This document shows positions 7,882 through 12,339 of a DNA stretch of 12,339 nucleotides, in pieces. A model generated the notes under the pieces. It searched no databases. It was not told where the DNA came from and saw only the letters and a program-made list of their open reading frames with translations. This DNA is from Pseudomonadota bacterium (GTDB lineage Bacteria > Pseudomonadota > Gammaproteobacteria > Steroidobacterales > Steroidobacteraceae): positions 1 through 12,339 of the forward strand of contig JAKAFQ010000065.1 of the NCBI GenBank assembly GCA_021817875.1, given 5' to 3'. Each line of letters opens with the position of its first letter. Within the stretch, counting starts at the first letter, position 1. A program made the position numbers and the translations under genes.

Positions 7882-8003
7882 CGCGCACTTCGAATCTTCT
7901 GCGGACCAGACCCCTGGTGAGTGGCCGCTCATGAGCCGCATGGCGCCGTTACCCACCGTGGCGATCAGTCGGGGCTGAACGCTTGTTGAGTGCATCGGAC
8001 GTA

Positions 8004-8798
8004 TTAGCCGGTCACCGTGATTCCGCAATCCGCCGGCAAAGTAAACACAGGGGCTATAGACAATTTGCCGTTGGAGAATCGCACTTCGGCCTTTTTATGA
8101 AAACGGCGCTTTGGAGCGATCTTCCCCGCGGGCGCCGTCCACCCGTCGTACACGACAGTCATCAGAGATTGCGAGTCCGAAGGTGGACCGACTGTAGCGG
8201 TGTATTCCGCGGTAATGCAGGTTGCATCGGGCGATGGATCCCCCATCATCCAACTTCCGCCCGCGATCGCACCTAGCTTGGTCGGACCTTGCCTACTCAA
8301 TTGGATTATTACGATGCCCTCATCGCACTCGCCCATATTGCAGAAGGCACTTCGTGCGAGGTACAGGGGTGTCTTTCCGAAGTGCCAGTCCTCCGCCGTA
8401 TCGATGGGCACTCCAGTGTTTCCCGATAGAGTCACTTCTGGCCAGAAGTGTATGAGATGCCAGCGACCCGCGTCGTGGCTAACATACGCGACGCCAATGG
8501 CCCCCGGCGCAGCGTGGAAGGTGTCCTTGACGACCTCCATCACCATCAGCGCGAAGAGATTTCCTCCTAACGGGACCAACCGCTCCGGCGATAACTCGAA
8601 AGTGCGCGGCACATGAACCGGCCAATCCCTTCGCTTGACAGTTCGTTCCAATGGAGAGCCGCCAAACGCGGCCTGAAAAGCGGCGACGAGGTGAGCAGGC
8701 GGCGATGCGATCGACTGCATGATCGACCCGGGAGGTGACCACATCCAGGCGGCGAGTAGCGGCACCTTGAATGCATAGCGTCGCTTGAGCCTTTGCAT
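8004..8798 (-). CDS. Unrecognised protein, possibly exported
   Basis: 264 aa from the ATG at 8798; a preceding ATG at 8801 is 2 nt from the GGAA and therefore less likely, whereas the second has 5 nt spacing. The N-terminus MQRLKRRYAFKVPLLAAWMW has a basic stretch followed by a short hydrophobic run, suggesting export, although no clear signal-peptidase site is visible. The mature part is mixed alpha/beta with DAGRWHLIHFWPEVTLSG and FCNMGECDE, and four cysteines in total (two in that motif, two near the C-terminus), which could form disulfides. I recognise no family. It converges with the membrane GAF gene (122 bp between stops) and is transcribed alone. Confidence 0.6.
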   Translation of the reverse strand: MQRLKRRYAFKVPLLAAWMWSPPGSIMQSIASPPAHLVAAFQAAFGGSPLERTVKRRDWPVHVPRTFELSPERLVPLGGNLFALMVMEVVKDTFHAAPGAIGVAYVSHDAGRWHLIHFWPEVTLSGNTGVPIDTAEDWHFGKTPLYLARSAFCNMGECDEGIVIIQLSRQGPTKLGAIAGGSWMMGDPSPDATCITAEYTATVGPPSDSQSLMTVVYDGWTAPAGKIAPKRRFHKKAEVRFSNGKLSIAPVFTLPADCGITVTG

Positions 8799-8801
8799 CA
8801 T

Positions 8802-8940
8802 GATTCCGCGTGCGACTAGTGAGTATGTGGAGTGATCAGTACCCGCCGCGCTACTCTTCTAATTTTGAACCTCGGCTTCCGCGAAGGCAAAGTCGGGGAT
8901 CGAATGGCCGATCTTGAGCCGATTTCGCCCAGCGGCCCCT
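8802..8940. other. Short intergenic stretch with a coding-like remnant after the toxin gene
   Basis: On the minus strand, directly downstream of the toxin stop, a second frame stays open and reads IGHSIPDFAFAEAEVQN before a TAG at 8859-8861. It has no start codon or ribosome binding site. The 'DFAFAEA' wording resembles small spurious ORFs found over intergenic repeats in proteobacteria. It is probably a decayed repeat rather than a gene. The same stretch must hold the promoter of the minus-strand gene that starts at 8798. Confidence 0.25.
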
Positions 8941-9270
8941 TCAGTCGGCAAGCCCCATGACGAAAGCTAATGCAATATTGAGTCGCACGATATCCACGTC
9001 ATCGAGCTTCCCGATGGTGTGCCCGATGCGTTCGCGCCTAATGGTCACTGGTTTGTCCGCCATCACTTGCGACCGCACCCGCAACCCGTTGGTTGGAGTA
9101 GGCTCGATTGGCACTCGAAAGTCCGGTGCGTCGCTTAGATCTGAAGTCATCTGACAGACGACAACTGAAGCGTGCTTCTGAGGAAGCGCATCCGTTTGCA
9201 CAATCACCGCCGGGCGCGGTTTTCCGTGGTCGCCTGAAGCAGCGACGGTGACGACGTCGCCGCGCCTCAT
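8941..9270 (-). CDS. MazF/PemK-family endoribonuclease toxin
   Basis: 109 aa, the usual size for the family. The opening MRRGDVVTVAASGDHGKPRP matches the MazF/PemK pattern (rGdi, then gKpRPavIvq), with PRPAVIVQTD forming the core strand and the conserved basic residue Arg19. Later RVRSQVMADKPVTIRRERIG matches the 'l..s.vm.dk...v...rig' segment, and the C-terminal helix DVDIVRLNIALAFVMGL is also typical. Members cleave mRNA or other RNA at short sequences when freed from their antitoxin. Its ATG overlaps the antitoxin stop in ATGA, so translation is coupled and no independent Shine-Dalgarno is needed. The reading frame is intact, so the toxin is probably functional. Confidence 0.88.
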   Translation of the reverse strand: MRRGDVVTVAASGDHGKPRPAVIVQTDALPQKHASVVVCQMTSDLSDAPDFRVPIEPTPTNGLRVRSQVMADKPVTIRRERIGHTIGKLDDVDIVRLNIALAFVMGLAD

Positions 9271-9470
9271 TGAGTGTCGAATTCCGAGACTGCCTCAATC
9301 CACTTCATCGCGTCGCGTTCACCTTCGCGATCGAGGCCCGCGACTTCCTTTGCAATGCGTCGCCGCACGGACTGCGATCGCGCGTCCGGCACAATCAAGC
9401 GCAATTCCTTCAGACCTCGTGCGCGTCGTCGTTCGCGCATAGCTCTCATCCGATCAGCTGCTAAAGCCAT
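9267..9470 (-). CDS. MazE-family antitoxin (DUF3018-like)
   Basis: 67 aa. The N-terminal Arg-rich segment MRERRRARGLKELRLIVPDA fits the 'R.RRR..GLrpi.iwvPD.r' pattern of DUF3018/MazE-family antitoxins, in which the N-terminus binds DNA. The C-terminal half (REGERDAMKWIEAVSEFDTQ) is acidic, as expected for the toxin-wrapping tail. It should neutralise the toxin encoded next and repress the shared promoter. AGAGGAAA lies 5 nt before the ATG and is partly covered by a palindrome (9480-9499), so operator and ribosome binding site overlap. Its stop overlaps the toxin start by 4 bp (ATGA). Family assignment rests on pattern and context. Confidence 0.8.
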   Translation of the reverse strand: MALAADRMRAMRERRRARGLKELRLIVPDARSQSVRRRIAKEVAGLDREGERDAMKWIEAVSEFDTQ

Positions 9471-9479
9471 TAGAATTTC

Positions 9480-9520
9480 CTCTGTAACGCGTTACAGAGT
9501 AACGCGTTACAGAGCTGTAA
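9480..9520. promoter_or_regulatory. Tandem 15-bp repeat operator of the toxin-antitoxin operon
   Basis: GTAACGCGTTACAGA occurs twice with no gap (9484-9498 and 9499-9513). The first copy is the core of a perfect 20-bp palindrome CTCTGTAACGCGTTACAGAG (9480-9499). The second contains a 12-bp palindrome GTAACGCGTTAC (9499-9510). A further CTGTAA half-site follows at 9515-9520. The 15-bp period and the position directly upstream of the antitoxin, reaching into its Shine-Dalgarno, fit an autorepression site bound cooperatively by antitoxin or toxin-antitoxin complex. On the minus strand TTTACA (9518-9523) is a possible -35, but no good -10 is evident. Confidence 0.65.
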
Positions 9521-9801
9521 ACAAGCGAGGCAGCTTCCCGCAGGCAACGTCCTTCCGCCGGAATCTCCGGGCCGCGGAATGTCCGTTATCCGTGAAATGA
9601 ATGCGCCGGTCGATGGCAGACCTTGACCGCACTCAGCCCGTCGGAGACCAGGGGGCTCGTTGCGACCAGTGGCTGAACCTAGCGGCGCTGGAAGAGAGGG
9701 AACCCGCCGCCCGCACGAGATGTAACATTGAGTTTGCATGACAAAGAAGGTTTTGCTGATCTGCGACGCCATCTCGCCACTCCGTTACGCACTGGTCAAC
9801 G
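9521..9801. other. Intergenic region between the toxin-antitoxin operon and the thioesterase gene
   Basis: Together with the operator this leaves about 330 bp without a firm gene. GGAATGTCCG near 9577 recalls the AATGTCCGC wording found on the minus strand near 5980 and may be another decayed intergenic repeat. The one coding-like piece is a 27-codon ORF at 9738-9821. The promoters of both divergent units must lie here. Confidence 0.3.
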
Positions 9802-9821
9802 ATGACTACACACCCATTTGA
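9738..9821 (+). CDS. Possible 27-aa upstream ORF overlapping the thioesterase start
   Basis: ATG at 9738 opens MTKKVLLICDAISPLRYALV and stops at 9819-9821, overlapping the thioesterase start (9802) by 20 nt in another frame. Third positions are mostly G or C, like the surrounding genes, and a weak TTGAG lies upstream. It could be a leader peptide giving translational coupling, or the truncated N-terminus of a lost gene. It is too short to be sure it is translated. Confidence 0.25.
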   Translation: MTKKVLLICDAISPLRYALVNDDYTPI

Positions 9822-10611
9822 CGAGGCCATCCGCCTGATTCCGGCCGGCGAGCATCGATTTGCCGGGGAGACGCATCCGGGTTACGCGAACATGGTTGGC
9901 CCCTTCGGCGGCCTTACGAACGCGCTCATGCTCGAAGCCGTCGTTCAGCATCCGCAACGGCTTGGCAGCCCGGTCGCGCTTACGGTGAACTTCGCGGGCC
10001 CGGTGGCCGACGGCGCATTTGAGATTCGGGCGTCGCCGTCACGGACCAATCGCTCGACCCAGCACTGGTTGGTCACGATGACCCAGGGAGACGTAGTCGT
10101 GACAACGGGGACGGCGGTGTTTGCCACACGTCGATCTACCTGGTCGACTTGCGAGCCTACGATGCCTGCGGGGGTTCCGCGTCCCTCCGAGCTGCCACGG
10201 GCATCGACCGCCGGTTGGCCGATCTGGTTCCAACGCTACGACATGCGCTTCGTCGGCGGCGGCGTGACGGAGTTCGATGGGCGCGAGCACCATGAGTCCC
10301 AGACCTGTCTGTGGATTCGGGACGATCCGCCGCGGTCGCTCGACTTCGCAGCGCTGGCCGCGATTGCCGATAATTTCATACCGAGGATCTTCGTCCGGCG
10401 ACGACGGAAAGTCGCGGCAGGCACCGTCTCGATGACCACGTACTTTCACGCGGACGCCGCGCAGCTCGATGCCCTGTCGGACCGCTACGTGCTCGGCACT
10501 GCGCATGGAATCAACTTCCGTGCCGGCTACTTCGACCAGACCGCGCGAGTCTGGAGCGACGAAGGCGAACTGCTCGCCTCCTCGCACCAGATCGTGTACT
10601 ACCGCGAGTAA
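9802..10611 (+). CDS. Acyl-CoA thioesterase family protein (double hotdog)
   Basis: 269 aa, a normal length for the TesB-like two-hotdog thioesterase-like superfamily. The N-terminal hotdog (~1-115) contains GPFGGLTNALMLEAV and LTVNFAGPVADGAFEI, followed by RSTQHWLVTMTQGD and GTAVFATRR, all typical of the family. The C-terminal hotdog (~140-269) includes QTCLWIRDD, AAIADNFIPRIF and ASSHQIVYYRE. It should hydrolyse acyl-CoA thioesters in the cytoplasm; chain length is not predictable. There is no strong Shine-Dalgarno before the ATG at 9802, so coupling to the short ORF at 9738 is conceivable. Its stop abuts the truncated recombinase, so the locus may have moved during an integration event. 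Confidence 0.82.
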   Translation: MTTHPFDEAIRLIPAGEHRFAGETHPGYANMVGPFGGLTNALMLEAVVQHPQRLGSPVALTVNFAGPVADGAFEIRASPSRTNRSTQHWLVTMTQGDVVVTTGTAVFATRRSTWSTCEPTMPAGVPRPSELPRASTAGWPIWFQRYDMRFVGGGVTEFDGREHHESQTCLWIRDDPPRSLDFAALAAIADNFIPRIFVRRRRKVAAGTVSMTTYFHADAAQLDALSDRYVLGTAHGINFRAGYFDQTARVWSDEGELLASSHQIVYYRE

Positions 10612-10612
10612 C

Positions 10613-11248
10613 GCGCGCAAGGCGATCGCGGTGCCCTTGAACGGAACCGCGATGCAGATCCTGCGCGAACGTCTCAGGCAACACACGACCTGGGTGTTCA
10701 CCTACGAAGGACAGCGGATCCATCAGGTGAGCACCCGCGCGTGGTATCTGGCGATGAAGCGCGCGGGCATCGAGAACTTTCGCTGGCACGATTTGAGGCA
10801 CACTTGGGCGAGTTGGCACGTGCAGAACGGCACGCCGCTCTTCGCGCTCCAGGAGCTCGGCGGCTGGGAAACCGCGAAGATGGTCCGCCGCTACGCGCAC
10901 CTCAATGCCGAGCACGTCGCGCCTTATGCCATGAACACGGAAAGCCACGGCGACGACCCGACCAGTGGATTTTCACGACACAGCCCGATCGAAACTCGTG
11001 AAAAAATAAAGTGCCCTTTCGGGCAGATGGGTGAGGCCGGTCGTGGCGGTTACCGGAATTGTCGCCGCGCCAGCCTGTTGTTGATCCGCCCTACCGATCA
11101 TCGCCAAGGCCGGACGCCGAGGGTACGCCGTAATTCCACATCGGCCGGTACGCCGACCGATAATGCCAGGCGAGCGCAGCGAGAATGGCACTGTGCAACG
11201 TGCCCCACACCCAAGCAGTATCGAGCAGCGTGTCGGTCAGGAAGATGA
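10613..11248 (+). pseudogene. Truncated tyrosine recombinase (phage-type integrase), C-terminal catalytic half
   Basis: Starting exactly after the thioesterase stop, the frame reads ARKAIAVPLNGTAMQIL, the interior strand of a phage-type integrase catalytic domain. It continues through WHDLRHTWASW (box II with the second catalytic Arg), LQELGGWETAKMVRRYAHL with the nucleophile Tyr (codon 10892-10894), then EHVAPYA. The N-terminal core-binding domain and the first catalytic Arg are missing, and no start codon precedes the homologous part, so it cannot be an active enzyme. Recognisable similarity ends near 10945. The frame stays open to 11248 across a terminator and antisense to the DoxX-like gene, so the last ~250 bp are probably not original coding sequence. 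Confidence 0.75.
11001..11025 (-). terminator. Intrinsic terminator of the DoxX-like gene
   Basis: Read on the minus strand, TGCCC-GAAA-GGGCA (11025-11012) forms a 5-bp GC stem with a GAAA tetraloop, followed by CTTTATTTTTT (11011-11001). It lies about 65 bp beyond the DoxX-like stop codon. The T-rich tail exists only in this orientation, so it ends minus-strand transcription. Confidence 0.7.
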
Positions 11249-11519
11249 TCACCATGATCGGCGCGAGGAGCACTACGCCGAGCGGCGCCGTGCGATCGAA
11301 GCACAACGCGCCCGCGGATACCACGTACGTGGCCGCCAGCGCAGGATCGATGAATCCCGTCTCCGCCAATGCGTGCTGAAAGCTGGCCGACGCGTTGCTC
11401 AGCTTCAAGTGCAGCGGTGGCAGGACGCCTGTGAGGGACAATGCAAGGTAAACGCCGACGTAGAGATAATAGGCGGCGAAGACGTAACGCAGAATTCGCC
11501 AGAACATCGACGGTGCCAT
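11091..11519 (-). CDS. DoxX-like small membrane protein
   Basis: 142 aa with four predicted TM helices (~8-30, 58-74, 77-98, 105-122). The segment AGALCFDRTAPLGVVLLAPI resembles the DoxX-family pattern 'aGallL..r.aplalvlLaPi', as do the earlier TGF-like residues (ETGFIDPAL). DoxX-like proteins are inner-membrane proteins of poorly defined function, some tied to thiol or redox stress. The minus frame is open back to 11690, but the start at 11519 is preferred because GGGGG-TGAA directly precedes the ATG and the N-terminal extension looks like non-coding DNA. A run of nine C (11524-11532, plus strand) lies in the ribosome-binding region and could vary in length. The gene is followed by an intrinsic terminator. 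Confidence 0.65.
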   Translation of the reverse strand: MAPSMFWRILRYVFAAYYLYVGVYLALSLTGVLPPLHLKLSNASASFQHALAETGFIDPALAATYVVSAGALCFDRTAPLGVVLLAPIMVIIFLTDTLLDTAWVWGTLHSAILAALAWHYRSAYRPMWNYGVPSASGLGDDR

Positions 11520-11801
11520 TTCACCCCCCCCCGACTGAGTTGGCTCCGACCCCGCACTCCCACCTGCAGGCAGCACGGGTGCCGTCGCGCTCTTTTGACC
11601 AACTCTAAGTCGACTGCGCGTGAGCCACAAGTCGCAGGTTGACCTCTCTGGCGGCGGGAATTCGGCAACTTCAAGCGGGACCGAATTCACGATAGTAGGG
11701 ACATCATTCCGATTGACGACGTCGGAGACACCCGTGCGTCGCGTGAACCGTGAGCAGCGGACAGAAATTGCGGATCCTGTTATTTTTTTGTAAGCGTGGG
11801 C

Positions 11802-12107
11802 TCAAGGCCGCATTGACTCGAACCCTCCGGGCGGATTGACCTCATCGATTGTAGTGTTGGTTTCGGATGCGGTGGCGATGGCTTTGTCGAGCCGGTGCAG
11901 CAACTCAAGCACGGTCTCGCCGTCCCGACGAGGGAGCATCGCGTAGCAGATATTGTTGTCCGCGGCCGCCGCGACGCACCCGACCGGAGGTATTTCACTG
12001 AGAGTGATCGCGCCGTGCGCCGAGAGGAGCCAGTCGATGTTGGCGAACGGCGTTGAGGCTACGCTGCGAGGCTTGGCGCCTCTGGGCCCGCGAGGTCGAC
12101 GTTCCAA
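11802..12107 (-). CDS. IS66-associated small ORF downstream of tnpC
   Basis: 101 aa, starting at TTG 12107 with GGAGGAG 8 nt upstream, an excellent ribosome binding site inside the tnpC coding sequence. It overlaps the tnpC 3' end by 49 bp in another frame. The protein reads KPRSVASTPFANIDWLL, then NNICYAMLPRRDGETVLELLHRLDKAIATA and TTIDEVNPPGG. From memory, similar short proteins with 'lamLaRRdGEsl..LL.RLD.AI..a......DEiN' occur next to IS66-type transposases, but their role in transposition is unknown. Its stop lies 12 bp inside the element end, within the terminal repeat. Confidence 0.6.
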   Translation of the reverse strand: MERRPRGPRGAKPRSVASTPFANIDWLLSAHGAITLSEIPPVGCVAAAADNNICYAMLPRRDGETVLELLHRLDKAIATASETNTTIDEVNPPGGFESMRP

Positions 12108-12339
12108 GGAAGTAACTCCTCCAGGCGGTTGATCGGATGATCTGCGATCCGGCCGAGCACGTGCCGCAGGTAAGCTTCCGGGTCGATGCCGTTGAGCTTG
12201 GCGGTGCCGATGAGCGTGTACATGGCCGCCGCTCGCTCACCTCCGTCGTCGGATCCGGCGAAGAGCCAGTTCTTGCGGCCCAGGGCGACGGCGCGTAGCG
12301 CCCGCTCCGCGGCGTTGTTATCGATCTCGAGTCGCCCGT
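12059..12339 (-). CDS. tnpC: IS66-family transposase TnpC, C-terminal part
   Basis: The last 92 codons of the DDE transposase of an IS66-type element; the 5' part is outside the window. It begins GRLEIDNNAAERALRAVALG, the block that carries the catalytic glutamate (E of DDE) in IS66 transposases. RKNWLFAGSDDGGERAAAMYTLIGTAKLNGIDPEAYL follows, then the IS66 C-terminal segment HVLGRIADHPINRLEELLPW. The stop is TAG at 12059-12061. No disruption is visible, so the element may be intact beyond the edge. Confidence 0.93.
   Translation of the reverse strand, partial: GRLEIDNNAAERALRAVALGRKNWLFAGSDDGGERAAAMYTLIGTAKLNGIDPEAYLRHVLGRIADHPINRLEELLPWNVDLAGPEAPSLAA

Larger units (their letters stand above)
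11790..12339 (-). mobile_element. IS66-family insertion sequence, one end, continuing beyond the window
   Basis: The plus-strand end reads GTAAGCGTGGGCTCAAGG from 11790; GTAAGCG is the usual terminal sequence of IS66-family elements. Just outside it lies ATTTTTTT (11782-11789), a candidate 8-bp target duplication, the size this family makes. Inside are a small passenger ORF and the 3' end of the DDE transposase TnpC, both on the minus strand and reading toward this end. The other end, and therefore the second copy of the target duplication, is outside the window. Confidence 0.8.

Noticed and set aside
8200..8616. 138-codon plus-strand ORF
   Set aside because: It lies antisense to the better-formed 264-aa minus-strand gene and has no domain.
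9470..9772. 100-codon minus-strand ORF with repeated CNAL residues
   Set aside because: The repeat LCNALLCNAL is only the translation of the operator's 15-bp tandem repeats; there is no other protein-like content.
11600..11660. tRNA-like T-arm wording (AAGTCGCAGGTTGA) upstream of the DoxX-like gene
   Set aside because: No matching acceptor stem, anticodon arm or proper TTCGA T-loop could be folded, so it is not a tRNA or an evident attachment site.
11520..11690. N-terminal extension of the DoxX-like protein
   Set aside because: The frame is open, but the residues are Pro/Gly/Ser/Arg-rich, not membrane-like, and a strong ribosome binding site precedes the internal ATG at 11519.

Overview
The window is GC-rich bacterial chromosome with strongly GC-biased third codon positions. 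The gene families (a secreted S9 peptidase with a DEDHW-type catalytic histidine region, a PDZ-like/multi-TM/GAF membrane protein, a PhyH dioxygenase and a DoxX-like protein) suggest a proteobacterium, most likely a gammaproteobacterium of the Xanthomonadales/Steroidobacter/Nevskia type. That placement is inference; the window has no rRNA or other strong marker.

Left part (1-4130): the 5' portion of a PhyH-type (phytanoyl-CoA dioxygenase family) gene runs off the left edge on the minus strand. A ~330-380 bp divergent intergenic region separates it from a complete secreted S9 prolyl-oligopeptidase-family gene on the plus strand. This converges with a three-histidine-box fatty acid desaturase on the minus strand. 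Upstream of the desaturase lies about 430 bp with only one unconvincing ORF.

Middle part (4130-8801): a 96-aa membrane protein (+), a complete calcineurin-like metallophosphoesterase of PrpE/ApaH type (-), about 490 bp of apparently degenerate intergenic sequence, a 578-aa membrane protein with a PDZ-like extracytoplasmic segment, about ten TM segments and a GAF-like C-terminus but no output domain (+), and an unrecognised, possibly exported 265-aa protein (-).

Right part (8860-12339) is accessory in character. It holds a two-gene toxin-antitoxin module (MazE-family/DUF3018-like antitoxin and MazF/PemK toxin, ATGA overlap) preceded by an abutting pair of 15-bp repeats that form palindromes over the antitoxin's ribosome binding site. 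An acyl-CoA thioesterase (+) follows, butted directly against the headless C-terminal catalytic half of a tyrosine recombinase. Next comes a small DoxX-like membrane protein (-) with an intrinsic terminator lying inside the recombinase remnant. The last part is one end of an IS66-family element: its terminal GTAAGCG at 11790, a small passenger ORF and the 3' end of tnpC.

The genes do not form one pathway. PhyH, desaturase and thioesterase all handle fatty acids or acyl-CoA but are separately transcribed. The only tightly coupled units are the toxin-antitoxin operon and the tnpC/passenger pair. I found no CRISPR array, tRNA or rRNA. The features most worth following up are the repeat operator of the toxin-antitoxin pair, the recombinase/thioesterase junction, the IS66 boundary with its passenger ORF, and the membrane GAF protein.
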